This document shows, in pieces, positions 1 through 6,826 of a DNA stretch of 11,159 bases (position 1 is the stretch's first letter; every line of letters starts with the position of its first letter). The DNA lies in contig JASLIH010000556.1 of the NCBI GenBank assembly GCA_030152105.1, positions 1-11,159 of the forward strand. The letters are read 5' to 3'. The notes under the pieces are model-generated. The model did no database searches, was not told the origin of the DNA, and was given only the letters and a program-made list of their open reading frames with translations. This DNA is from Actinomycetes bacterium. Its GTDB lineage: Bacteria > Actinomycetota > CALGFH01. A program made the position numbers and the translations under genes.

Positions 1-698
1 CCAGCATCCTGGGCGGGCGGACCGTCGGACTTCCGGTCAGGCCTTCCTTCGACCTCAACCTCCGGTCCACCCTTGAGCTCCGACCCCGAGGGGGCCTCCT
101 TGACGCTCGACGGTCCCCCATGCTCCGGTCGCGGGTCCGCCTTCGTTCCCCCATCCGGCAGGCGCTCGACCGTAGGCTCGCGGGCTGGCTCGCTCGGGGT
201 CGGTCGACCTAGGTCGGTCGCCGCCCGAGGCGGACCGTTCTCGGCCTCGCGACCCGGTACGCCAGTGGAGCCGGATGGAGCCGAAGGCGTCGGCGGCTGG
301 CGATCCCCCACCGAGGCCGGTGGGCTCACCGAGCGGCCAGCACGTGCGTCGCCGTCGCGCGGAGCAGTGGGGGCCTTCGGACCTGGGCTGTCCTGGCCGG
401 GCATCCCAGCGACGGTCTCGGCGGCCTGGTGGCCCTGGCCCGACACCGTAAGAGGGGTCGCCTCCGGATCAGCGCGGTCTGCGGAGGGATGCCGGTCCGG
501 CGCCGCTGCCGGGGGCTCGTTGGGGGGCTTGGGAACGAACGGCCCAGCCACCTGCGAGGAAGGAATGGGCGGGGCGGGACCACCGTTGTCGCCGGGCTCA
601 GCGTCCTCTTGTGTGTCCGACCCAGGGGGATCGGGAGGTTCTGGCTGATCTGGTTGGAGGCGCCCGGGGCGGGGGGTGGGGTCGGTCGTTCTGTCCAC
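1..698 (-). CDS. Partial gene: proline/acid-rich disordered protein, function unknown
   Basis: The minus-strand reading frame is open from a GTG at 698 to the left edge, giving at least 232 residues with no stop, so the C-terminus lies outside the window. The GTG has a GAGGGA ribosome-binding site at 705-710, six bases upstream. The product is rich in Pro, Gly, Ala, Asp, Glu and Ser, has no Trp, Cys or Tyr and almost no hydrophobic residues, so it looks intrinsically disordered. It begins VDRTTDPTPRPGRLQPDQPE. No signal peptide, membrane helix or catalytic motif is visible in this part; a folded or membrane domain may follow outside the window. The competing frames (minus 796-326, plus 73-648) give Arg/Trp/Cys-containing low-complexity translations typical of shadow frames, although their third-position GC is not lower. 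That leaves the frame choice only moderately certain. It is divergent from the methyltransferase gene. Confidence 0.5.
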   Translation of the reverse strand, partial: MDRTTDPTPRPGRLQPDQPEPPDPPGSDTQEDAEPGDNGGPAPPIPSSQVAGPFVPKPPNEPPAAAPDRHPSADRADPEATPLTVSGQGHQAAETVAGMPGQDSPGPKAPTAPRDGDARAGRSVSPPASVGDRQPPTPSAPSGSTGVPGREAENGPPRAATDLGRPTPSEPAREPTVERLPDGGTKADPRPEHGGPSSVKEAPSGSELKGGPEVEVEGRPDRKSDGPPAQDA

Positions 699-704
699 GC
701 GTGC

Positions 705-710
705 TCCCTC
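705..710 (-). promoter_or_regulatory. Ribosome-binding site for the left-edge gene
   Basis: GAGGGA on the minus strand lies six bases before the GTG at 698. It decides the start of the disordered-protein gene, whose frame also runs upstream without a stop. Confidence 0.5.
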
Positions 711-856
711 GTGTGGCCCCCGAGCGGGCGTCGTGCCCAGCCTATCGGGGCGGGCGCGCTTCCGCGAAGGCTGTCCACAACGTGCGCGGGTCCCATACCG
801 CCGGCAGCCGCGGAGGGTTAGGCTGGAAGCGTCCCGATCGCAGTCTTGCCAGCTTC

Positions 857-863
857 AAAGGAG
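857..863 (+). promoter_or_regulatory. Ribosome-binding site for the O-methyltransferase
   Basis: AAAGGAG lies five bases before the GTG at 869. It sets the start there rather than at the upstream start codons of the same open frame, which would add about 86 residues of non-homologous, Arg- and Gly-rich sequence. Confidence 0.8.
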
Positions 864-868
864 TCGCC

Positions 869-1522
869 GTGGCCATCCAGGCCGACGCCATCGCCACGTA
901 CCTCGCCGAGCTGACGGTGGTCGAGGACGATGTCCTGCGCCACGCCCGCGAGCGCGCGGCCGCCGGGGGCATGCCACCCGTGTCGGCCGACTCGGGGGCG
1001 TTCCTGCGCTTCGCGGCCAGCTGGGTGGGTGCTCAGGCAGCGGTCGAGATCGGCTCGGGTGCCGGCTACTCCGGGGTCTGGATCGCAAGGGGACTGGCGC
1101 CCAAGGGGATCCTGACGACCATCGAGGCCGACCCCGGGCATCAGCGGCTGGCCAAGGAGACCTATGAGGAGGCCGGCGTCCCGAGCCGGATGCGGGCCAT
1201 CCTCGGCCGCGCCCTCGACGTGCTCCCGCGGCTCACCGACGGCGGCTACGACCTGGCCTTCCTGGACGCGACCAAATCCGAGTACCCCGAGTACCTGGAG
1301 CATGCGCTGCGCCTGGTCCGGCCGGGCGGGGTGATCATCGCCGACAACGTGCTGTGGTCGGGCCGCGTCGCCGACCCGAAGGTGACCGACCCGGACACCG
1401 AGGGGCTCCGGACCTACGCGCGCCGCATCGCGGGCGACAAGCGGCTCGACTCGGTGATCCTCACGGTCGGCGACGGGCTGGCGGTGTCCCGAGTGCGCCG
1501 CAACGAGGAGCTGGAGGCCTGA
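869..1522 (+). CDS. SAM-dependent O-methyltransferase (family 3, caffeoyl-CoA OMT-like)
   Basis: A 217-residue cytosolic methyltransferase of the class I Rossmann fold that transfers a methyl group from S-adenosylmethionine to a hydroxyl, usually on a catechol-type substrate with a divalent metal. Visible motifs are the SAM-binding glycine loop VEIGSGAGYSG (residues 59-69), the acidic end of strand 2 IEAD (85-88), the metal/substrate region DLAFLDATKSEY (128-139), and the family signature LVRPGGVIIADNVLW (149-163) followed by SGRV. Asp133, Asp159 and Asn160 sit where metal-binding residues lie in this family. Length matches the family's usual 210-230 residues. Bacterial members are often annotated by fold only, and the substrate cannot be read from sequence. 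The next gene starts 7 bp downstream on the same strand, so the two are probably co-transcribed. Confidence 0.9.
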   Translation: MAIQADAIATYLAELTVVEDDVLRHARERAAAGGMPPVSADSGAFLRFAASWVGAQAAVEIGSGAGYSGVWIARGLAPKGILTTIEADPGHQRLAKETYEEAGVPSRMRAILGRALDVLPRLTDGGYDLAFLDATKSEYPEYLEHALRLVRPGGVIIADNVLWSGRVADPKVTDPDTEGLRTYARRIAGDKRLDSVILTVGDGLAVSRVRRNEELEA

Positions 1523-1529
1523 CCGGGCC

Positions 1530-3035
1530 GTGACGGCGACGTACATGGGCGGGCGACGCGGCCCGCCAGATGGCGACGAGCGACCCCTTCGGGGCCTGCC
1601 CGGCGGCCGAGCCCGGCCTGGCCCCACACTGCCGCCCTCAACTCCGCCGGACGACGGCCGACCCGGCCATCAGGCCCCCGACAACGGCGCCCGTCGACCT
1701 GGGGATCACGCTCCCGATGACGCTGGCCGCGGGTCCGGCCAGCGCGCTCCGGGCAACGGGGAGCGGCCCGCCCACGGCGGGTCGGACGGGGTCGTGCGTC
1801 CGCTGCGGCCGCCACGGCCGCTGCGGGTGCTCCCGGGAGGTGCCGCGGCTCCGCCCCTCCGGGTGCTCCCGGGTGGCGCCGGGGCACCACCCGAGCATGC
1901 CGACGGGGACGGGCCTGCGGCGGCCGGCCGTACAGCCGTCCCGCCCGAGGGCGTTGTCGCCCCGGCTGGGACCCGCCGGCGTGTCACGCCGAGGCGGCGC
2001 TGGGTGGCCGCGGTCCTCGCGCTGGCCCTTCTGCTGGCCGGGGTGGCGGTGACCGGCCAGGTGGTCGCCGACCGACCCCAGGCCAGCACCTCGTCCGCCG
2101 CATCGGCAACGACCGCGTCGCCGGGGGCGGTCGCGCCGGTCCGGCCCTCGCCGGTCGTGGCCACCATCGGGACCGGCGACCTGTCGTCGAGCATGGCCAC
2201 CGGCGCCGGAGCCCTCTGGGTGGCCGGCAACGACCAGCTCACCCGCGTCGACCCTGCCACCAACAGCGTGGTGGCCACGATCCCTGTGGCCGCGAGCGGC
2301 GCCGGCCCGGCCGGAGTGGCTGTGGGAGCCGGTGCCGTCTGGGTCCCGGTCGCCGTCCCCGGCGCCCTCTGGGGGATCGACCCGGCAACCGACAAGGTCA
2401 TCTCGAAGATCTCACTCGGCGGGCCCCTCAGCGGGCCCATCTCGGTGAGCGCGGCCGGCGACACGGTCTGGGTGGCCTGCTGCGGCGGGTCGCGGACCGG
2501 CTCGTCGACCTCGGGCGGCCGGCTGCTACGGGTGGACCCCCGCCGCAAGCGGGTCGTCGCCGACATCGCCCTGAACGCGAGCCCGGTTGCCATCGCCGCC
2601 GACACCTCGGCCGCCTGGGTGGCCACTGCCGGCGGGCAGGTCCTCATGGTCAACCCGAAGCGCAACCGGGTCACGGCCACCATCAACGCCGGCGGCCCGC
2701 TCGGCTTCGACCACACGATCGCCGTCGGCGCCAGCGGGGTCTGGCTGGCCGACCCGTTCGACGAGCAGCTTGTTCGGATCGACCCGAAGACCAGGCGGGT
2801 GATGGCCCGCATCCCGGCCGGGGCGGTGACGACCCTGGCCGTGACCAGGGACGCCGTGTGGGCGCTGTCGGCCCTGGGCCTGGTCCGGGTCGACCCCGCC
2901 GAGGAGCGGGTCGCGGCCGTCGACCCGGATCCCGACCTGCGCCGCGCCCGCCTCATCGCCGCGGATACCGGCGCCCTCTGGACCGCCGGCTGGAGCTCCG
3001 TCTCCAGGATCGACCCCGCCCTGCTGCGGCCCTAG
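1530..3035 (+). CDS. Membrane-anchored beta-propeller protein with disordered cytosolic tail
   Basis: The 501-residue product has three parts. Residues 1-157 are Pro/Gly/Arg-rich and disordered and include two copies of a 12-residue unit PLRVLPGGA(A/G)AP at 97-120. A single membrane helix (about 158-180) follows an RRRW basic cluster. After a Ser/Thr/Ala linker, residues from about 213 to the end form a repeat domain. Seven units can be picked out by a Trp motif: [42 protein letters not shown]. Six of the seven are followed by a DP motif such as LTRVDPATN or LVRIDPKTR; the fourth has NP. This matches YVTN/Vgb-like propellers, which mostly bind ligands or protein partners and are not enzymes, and implies a seven-bladed domain outside the membrane. 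The GTG at 1530 is chosen because it is the earliest in-frame start; GGAGG at 1513-1517 is 12 bases away. ATG at 1545 is an alternative. Exact function is unknown. Confidence 0.75.
   Translation: MTATYMGGRRGPPDGDERPLRGLPGGRARPGPTLPPSTPPDDGRPGHQAPDNGARRPGDHAPDDAGRGSGQRAPGNGERPAHGGSDGVVRPLRPPRPLRVLPGGAAAPPLRVLPGGAGAPPEHADGDGPAAAGRTAVPPEGVVAPAGTRRRVTPRRRWVAAVLALALLLAGVAVTGQVVADRPQASTSSAASATTASPGAVAPVRPSPVVATIGTGDLSSSMATGAGALWVAGNDQLTRVDPATNSVVATIPVAASGAGPAGVAVGAGAVWVPVAVPGALWGIDPATDKVISKISLGGPLSGPISVSAAGDTVWVACCGGSRTGSSTSGGRLLRVDPRRKRVVADIALNASPVAIAADTSAAWVATAGGQVLMVNPKRNRVTATINAGGPLGFDHTIAVGASGVWLADPFDEQLVRIDPKTRRVMARIPAGAVTTLAVTRDAVWALSALGLVRVDPAEERVAAVDPDPDLRRARLIAADTGALWTAGWSSVSRIDPALLRP
1824..1873 (+). 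repeat. 36-bp-period duplication inside the propeller gene
   Basis: CGGGTGCTCCCGGG occurs at 1824-1837 and again at 1860-1873, exactly 36 bp apart. The duplication keeps frame and encodes two copies of the 12-residue unit PLRVLPGGA(A/G)AP in the disordered tail, so it looks like a recent in-frame tandem duplication. Confidence 0.75.
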
Positions 3036-4162
3036 GCGTTGGCGGCGCGGAGCGCGGTCAAGGGGGCCCGGCGGGCGAAGGCGGTGGCCAGGTCGTCGGT
3101 GAACCAGACGTGCATCATCTCGCCGCTGCGGCGGTAGACCTGGCCCTCGGGGCAGGCGCCGTTGACGGGCCGCCCGAGCTTGGCCCGGGTGGCGGGATCC
3201 CGGCACGACTCATGGTCGTGCCAGCGCGTGATCGGCCCGCCAACGGCCGGGCCTGATGCTCCCCTGGCCGCGGTGTACATGACGCCGACCAGTGTCAGCC
3301 GGTCGCCTGGTCCGTCCCAGTAGACGAGCGTCTCGGGACGGGCCGGGTCGAGCACCCGCCCGTCGGCCCGCCAGGCTGGGTTGGGCACGTGCAGGAACCG
3401 GACGCGCCGCTCCGGTCCCACCTCGTCCCTGTCCTTGAACCGGAAGCCGGCCGCCGCCGCGGCGTCAGGGTCGCGCCACTGCTCGGCACTGGCCGCCGAG
3501 GCCTTCCAGAGAGATTCGGCTCTGGCCCGCTCCTCGTCGGTGGCCGCGGCCACCTCGGGGACGTTCGGGCCATGGGTGTGCTGGGCCGTCTCCGGGCCGT
3601 TGGCGTCGCCGCCCGCTCCCGCCTCCGCGGCGGTCGCGCTGTCGTGGACATGGGACACAGGGTCATGGGCCGCCGCCGGGTCGTGGTCGTGACCTGCGGC
3701 GCCGGCCGCCCAGACGCCGGTGCCGCCCGCCACGAGGGCCAGAGTGAGCACCGCCCCGACGACGCCGAACCGGGCCGGAGTCGAGTGGGGCCGGAGACCC
3801 CGAGCCTGCAGCACCAGGACGGCCAGCGCGCCGGCTAGGCCGACCGCGACCAGGGCGATCCCGATCCCGGCGAGCAGGTGACCGGGATTGGAGAGCGCGA
3901 ACACGCCCTCCTCGGCGGCCAGCCCCGGGTCGCGTGCGTGCAGCACGGCATCCCAGGCCAGCCCAACCAGCAGCAGGACCAGCCCGGCAGCACCGACCAG
4001 CACCATGCGGAGCAGCCGGGAGGTCAACGACACGGACACCGGGTCGGCCGGGAGGTAGGAGGTGGACGCCGGGCTGCTCGGCAGGTGGGGGGCGGCCGCC
4101 AGGTCGCCAGGCGGTGGCGGGGCGGGTGACGGGGGGCCGATCGGCTGGGTGGTGTCGTCCAT
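3032..4162 (-). CDS. Three-helix membrane protein with His-rich segment and unknown C-terminal domain
   Basis: The 376-residue product starts with a Pro-rich tail (1-45). Three membrane helices follow at about 51-74, 94-118 and 132-156, which would put the C-terminus outside. Next is a linker with histidine clusters (HDHD at 158-161, HVHD at 171-174, HTH at 195-197). A folded domain (about 208-365) contains [44 protein letters not shown] (309-320) and MMHVWF (349-354). His315, His317 and His351 could bind metal, and Cys320 and Cys337 could form a disulfide. I recall similar C-terminal domains as uncharacterised in other high-GC actinobacteria and know no function for them. The ATG at 4162 is preferred, with GGAG at 4173-4176 ten bases upstream; GTG at 4168 is an alternative. 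Metal binding is inference. Confidence 0.7.
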   Translation of the reverse strand: MDDTTQPIGPPSPAPPPPGDLAAAPHLPSSPASTSYLPADPVSVSLTSRLLRMVLVGAAGLVLLLVGLAWDAVLHARDPGLAAEEGVFALSNPGHLLAGIGIALVAVGLAGALAVLVLQARGLRPHSTPARFGVVGAVLTLALVAGGTGVWAAGAAGHDHDPAAAHDPVSHVHDSATAAEAGAGGDANGPETAQHTHGPNVPEVAAATDEERARAESLWKASAASAEQWRDPDAAAAAGFRFKDRDEVGPERRVRFLHVPNPAWRADGRVLDPARPETLVYWDGPGDRLTLVGVMYTAARGASGPAVGGPITRWHDHESCRDPATRAKLGRPVNGACPEGQVYRRSGEMMHVWFTDDLATAFARRAPLTALRAANA

Positions 4163-4288
4163 GGGCACTCGGCTCCAGACCCTCGCAGGCGTTCGGTCGG
4201 GTCAGTTGTGCCCCACGCAGGTCAGCCGCTGGTAAAGCCGCCGTTCAGTCCGGGAAAAACCCTGGGCTCCAGCCCGACGGGAGGCCGC
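4163..4288. other. 126-bp gap between two minus-strand membrane-protein genes
   Basis: The gap holds the ribosome-binding site of the downstream gene (GGAG on the minus strand, 4173-4176). A small GGGC-TCCA-GCCC stem-loop sits just past the eight-helix gene's stop, too weak to call a terminator. I see no clear promoter, so whether the downstream gene is read from its own start or from the hisN side is open. Confidence 0.3.
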
Positions 4289-5053
4289 TCAGGCCGGGAA
4301 GAAGTACACCTTGGCCGCGAACTCGGCCGCCAGGGCCATGATCACGGCCAGGTAGAACATGCCCGTTGCGGCCTGGATGGAGTTCCCCTTGACCAGCACC
4401 CTGATGAAGGAGGCCATCAGCCCGCACAGCAGCACCAGGCCGACGGCCAGATACACGGTGAGGTTGGGGAAGGCCAGCAGCGGCGAGAGCGACTCGTCGA
4501 CGGCACTGCCCCTGGCCCCGCCGAGGGCGGCCGAGACCAGGGCGGCCGCCACCCCGAAGATCAGCCAGGTGGCCAGGGCCGCAATGGGCCGGTTGGAGAG
4601 CCGCCGGTCGACCAGGTACCAGTGCCCGAGCAGCAGCCCGTCCATGGTGGCGCCGAGGAACAGGGCCCCGGTGAGCAGGGCCAGCGCTCCAAGGACGGGG
4701 CGGCCGCTCAGCTGCGCGAGCGGCCAGCCGGCGACCAGCCCGGGCAGGACCGCGGCCATCCCGACCCAGCGGGCCGCCGGGACGCGCGCGTACAGGAGCA
4801 CCTGCCAGACGAGCACGGCGGCGGCGAACACGCCCAGCCAGAGGGCGGCCATGCGGCCGGTGGGCCCGGCATCGGCCAGCTCGCCCCTGCCGGCCAGCCA
4901 GGCCAGCACCGCGCAGGCCAGCGCCGTCCCTCCGGCCAGCTTGAAGAACCCCGGCCGGACGACGCCCCAGAGCGGAGCCAGCCAGAGCAGGGCCAGGCCG
5001 CCGAGGGCGGTCTCGTAGAGGACCACGGTGAGCACTCCGGCCGGACCGTGCAC
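4289..5053 (-). CDS. Eight-helix integral membrane protein, function unknown
   Basis: The 254-residue product is almost wholly hydrophobic, with about eight predicted membrane helices (roughly 7-29, 38-55, 68-89, 96-114, 119-142, 157-177, 198-217, 228-250). The best-marked motif is LGATMDGLLLGHWYLVDRRL (133-152), where a charged/aromatic patch ends helix 5; Glu14, His144, Arg218, Lys222 and Glu244 are polar residues in or next to helices. I do not recognise the family with confidence. The pattern would fit a membrane subunit or small transporter, but no known heme, quinone or transport signature is clear. The GTG at 5053 is chosen because a GGAGAAAGGGA purine stretch (5063-5073) lies nine bases upstream. 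It follows the SDR gene by 57 bp on the same strand, probably in the same transcript. Confidence 0.75.
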   Translation of the reverse strand: MHGPAGVLTVVLYETALGGLALLWLAPLWGVVRPGFFKLAGGTALACAVLAWLAGRGELADAGPTGRMAALWLGVFAAAVLVWQVLLYARVPAARWVGMAAVLPGLVAGWPLAQLSGRPVLGALALLTGALFLGATMDGLLLGHWYLVDRRLSNRPIAALATWLIFGVAAALVSAALGGARGSAVDESLSPLLAFPNLTVYLAVGLVLLCGLMASFIRVLVKGNSIQAATGMFYLAVIMALAAEFAAKVYFFPA

Positions 5054-5110
5054 TGTCGCCGTTCCCTTTCTCCGCCATGGGGTGTGCCGTGGCAGCGTAG
5101 CGCCTCCGCG

Positions 5111-5974
5111 TCACCTGTAGCGGCGGAACCCGCCCTCGGAGTTGATGACCTGCCCCGTGACCCAGGCCGCGTCGTCGGTGCAGAGCCAGGCGACAAGCCG
5201 GGCGGCGTCGTCGGGCGTGCCCCAGCGGCCGGCCGGGAACATCTTGGCCACCCGCTCGCGGGTCGCCTGGTCGACGTAGGCGGTGTCGGTCGGGCCAGGG
5301 TTCACCGTGTTCACCGTGATCCCCCGGTCGGCGAGCGTGTCGGCGAGGCTGACCGTGATCCCGGCCAGCGCCGCCTTGGAGGCGGCATATGCCAGCTCGC
5401 CCGACATGGGCCCCAGCTGCTGCCCGGAGGTGAACAGCACCACCCTGCCTCCGGGGCGGCCGTCGTGCCGGGCGGCGAACGCCTGGACGAGCAGCAGCAC
5501 CGCCCGGGCGTTGACGGCGAAGACGGCGTCCAGCTCCGCGGCGGTGAGCTCCCCGAGCCCTCCGTCGCTGCTCCGCGCGTGGTTGCAGATGAGCATGTCC
5601 ACGTGGCCGTATGCCCCGACCGCGGCGGCAAGCACCCGCTCAGGCGCGTCCGGGTCGAGAAAGTCCACCTCCAGGTGGGCAACGCGCCCGCCGACCGGGC
5701 CGGCCGCCGGCGCCAGGTCGGATCGAGGGTCGGGGGCTGCCTCTTGGGCGGTGAGCTCGGCCAGGACCGCTTCCATGCCGCCGGGGTCGGCGCCCCAGGG
5801 CCGGTCCCGGTCGTGCGCGGTCCATGAGGTCACCAGCAGGTCGGCGCCGAGGGTGGTCAGGCGCCGGGCCACCGCCAACCCGATACCGACCCGGCGGCTG
5901 ACCCCGGTGACGATCGCCACCCGCCTGGCGAGCGGCTGATCGGTCGCGGTGTGCGCGGAGTCGCCGGCGCTCAC
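5111..5974 (-). CDS. Short-chain dehydrogenase/reductase (SDR), FabG-like
   Basis: A 287-residue NAD(P)-dependent oxidoreductase. It has the nucleotide-binding motif VAIVTGVSRRVGIG (19-32), NHA (131-133) in place of the usual NNAG, Asn155, the active-site Ser183 in FTSGQ, and YAASK with Tyr196 and Lys200. TVNPGPTDT and the C-terminal VTGQVINSEGG are also typical. The glycine motif is two residues longer than TGxxxGIG, and a stretch WTAHDRDRPWG (51-61) follows strand 2. Both features recall a subgroup of SDRs annotated as 3-oxoacyl-ACP reductase in bacilli. The GTG at 5974 is chosen because it overlaps the hisN stop as GTGA, a common coupled arrangement; upstream in-frame sequence is an Arg/Gly-rich shadow of hisN. 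There is no Shine-Dalgarno, which fits coupling. Substrate is unknown. Confidence 0.88.
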   Translation of the reverse strand: MSAGDSAHTATDQPLARRVAIVTGVSRRVGIGLAVARRLTTLGADLLVTSWTAHDRDRPWGADPGGMEAVLAELTAQEAAPDPRSDLAPAAGPVGGRVAHLEVDFLDPDAPERVLAAAVGAYGHVDMLICNHARSSDGGLGELTAAELDAVFAVNARAVLLLVQAFAARHDGRPGGRVVLFTSGQQLGPMSGELAYAASKAALAGITVSLADTLADRGITVNTVNPGPTDTAYVDQATRERVAKMFPAGRWGTPDDAARLVAWLCTDDAAWVTGQVINSEGGFRRYR

Positions 5975-6729
5975 GGCCGAAGGGTCGCGAGCACCTGGTC
6001 GTGGAGCAGGCCGTTGGAGGAGGCCGCGCTGCCCCCGGCCGGGGTCGGGGTCCCGCCGAGGTCGGTGAACCGGCCCCCGGCCTCCTCGACGATCACCTGG
6101 GGCGCGGCCAGGTCCCAGACCTCGACCTCGGGCTCGACGGCCACGTCCGCGGCTCCCTCGGCGACCAGCATGTGGCTCCAGAAGTCCCCGAACCCCCTGG
6201 TCCGCCAGCAGCCACGGGCCAGGTTGAGGAACTGCTCGCCGAGCCCGTGCTGCTCCCACGAGAGGAGGCTGGCGTAGCTCAGCACAGCGTCGGACAGCTG
6301 CGCGATCTGTGAGACGCGGATACGGCGGCCGTTGACAAACGACCCCTCGCCGCGCGCCGCCCACCACCGCCGGTGCAGGGCCGGCGCCGACACCACCCCG
6401 ACCTCGACCCGGCCGTCGCGCTCGAGGGCGATGAGGGTCGCCCAGACCGGGAGGCCGCGCAGGTAGTTCTTGGTGCCGTCGATCGGGTCCAGGATCCAGC
6501 GGGCGCTCCCGGGCTGGTCGGCGCCGTACTCCTCGCCGATCACGCTGTGCCCGGGCCGCTCCTCGCTGATCCGCTTACGCAGGGCCTGCTCCACCGCCCG
6601 GTCGGCCTCGGTCACGGGAGAGAGGTCGGGCTTGGTCTCGACGAGCAGGTCGTCGGCCTGGAAGCGCTCACCGGTGATGGTGTCGGCGAGGTCGGCCAAC
6701 TCGAGGCCGAAGGCGAGGTCAGGATGCAT
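5971..6729 (-). CDS. hisN: Histidinol-phosphatase HisN, inositol-monophosphatase superfamily
   Basis: The 252-residue enzyme is expected to remove phosphate from L-histidinol phosphate in histidine synthesis, using Mg2+. Superfamily metal-site motifs are present: KPDLSPVTEAD (33-43), GEE with Glu66 and Glu67, LDPIDGTKN (80-88) with Asp81 and Asp84, and VWDLAA (204-209) with Asp206. Segments such as VGVVSAPALHRRWWAARG, YGD/FGDF-type and SNGLLHD closely match what I recall of mycobacterial and corynebacterial HisN, which supports HisN over SuhB or CysQ. The ATG at 6729 begins MHPDLAFG as in that family; upstream in-frame codons look non-coding. No Shine-Dalgarno precedes it, but TACGCT ends six bases upstream, suggesting a leaderless transcript. 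No other his gene is in the window. The SDR gene overlaps its stop by 4 nt. Confidence 0.9.
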   Translation of the reverse strand: MHPDLAFGLELADLADTITGERFQADDLLVETKPDLSPVTEADRAVEQALRKRISEERPGHSVIGEEYGADQPGSARWILDPIDGTKNYLRGLPVWATLIALERDGRVEVGVVSAPALHRRWWAARGEGSFVNGRRIRVSQIAQLSDAVLSYASLLSWEQHGLGEQFLNLARGCWRTRGFGDFWSHMLVAEGAADVAVEPEVEVWDLAAPQVIVEEAGGRFTDLGGTPTPAGGSAASSNGLLHDQVLATLRP

Positions 6730-6735
6730 GCCGGC

Positions 6736-6741
6736 AGCGTA
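6736..6741 (-). promoter_or_regulatory. Probable -10 element for leaderless hisN
   Basis: TACGCT on the minus strand (TANNNT class) ends six bases before the hisN ATG, which puts the predicted transcription start at or next to the A of the ATG. hisN also lacks a Shine-Dalgarno. Leaderless transcripts with this geometry are common in actinobacteria. Confidence 0.45.
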
Positions 6742-6789
6742 CAGGGGCGGGCCTGTGGATGCGTCTCGGCGACGGTCCGAGGAGCATGC

Positions 6790-6795
6790 TAGCCT
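6790..6795 (+). promoter_or_regulatory. Probable -10 element for the DUF3072 gene
   Basis: TAGCCT fits TANNNT and would start transcription near 6802, about 25 bases before the ATG. The T at 6795 is also the first base of the adjoining LexA-type palindrome, so the two overlap. No strong -35 is seen. Confidence 0.4.
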
Positions 6796-6810
6796 CGAAC
6801 ACGAGTTCGA
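6795..6810. promoter_or_regulatory. LexA (SOS) box upstream of the DUF3072 gene
   Basis: TCGAACACGAGTTCGA is a perfect inverted repeat, TCGAAC-N4-GTTCGA. It matches exactly the LexA operator known in mycobacteria and contains the CGAAC-N4-GTTCG core of Gram-positive SOS boxes. It covers the predicted transcription start and the edge of the -10, and ends 16 bases before the ATG at 6827, the right place for a repressor. It lies 66 bp upstream of hisN and beyond that gene's predicted promoter. LexA binding is inferred from the match. Confidence 0.72.
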
Positions 6811-6814
6811 TAGC

Positions 6815-6821
6815 AAGGAGG
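6815..6821 (+). promoter_or_regulatory. Ribosome-binding site for the DUF3072 gene
   Basis: AAGGAGG, a strong Shine-Dalgarno, sits five bases before the ATG at 6827. It fixes the start although the same frame is open far upstream. Confidence 0.85.
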
Positions 6822-6826
6822 AAGAC

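Larger units (their letters stand above)
699..868. other. Divergent intergenic region
   Basis: This 170-bp gap separates the left-edge minus-strand gene from the methyltransferase and must hold promoters for both. On the plus strand TAGGCT at 819-824 fits an actinobacterial -10 element and would place transcription start near 831, but I see no convincing -35 at the right distance. No hairpin terminator or operator palindrome stands out. Confidence 0.4.

Noticed and set aside
73..648. Plus-strand open frame of 191 codons from TTG
   Set aside because: It is antisense to the minus-strand frame with the good ribosome site, has Trp/Cys-containing low-complexity sequence, a TTG start without a ribosome site, and is open from the edge by GC-rich bias alone. 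It remains the main competitor.
771..779. DnaA-box-like CTGTCCACA, with a similar CTGTCCACG near 691
   Set aside because: One mismatch each to TTGTCCACA-type boxes, only two copies, and no AT-rich unwinding region or dnaA/dnaN genes nearby; no support for an origin.
4208..5827. Plus-strand open frame of 539 codons, the longest in the window
   Set aside because: It lies antisense to an eight-helix membrane gene and an SDR gene with clear motifs. Its Gly/Gln/His/Arg-rich translation is typical of the shadow frame in GC-rich DNA.
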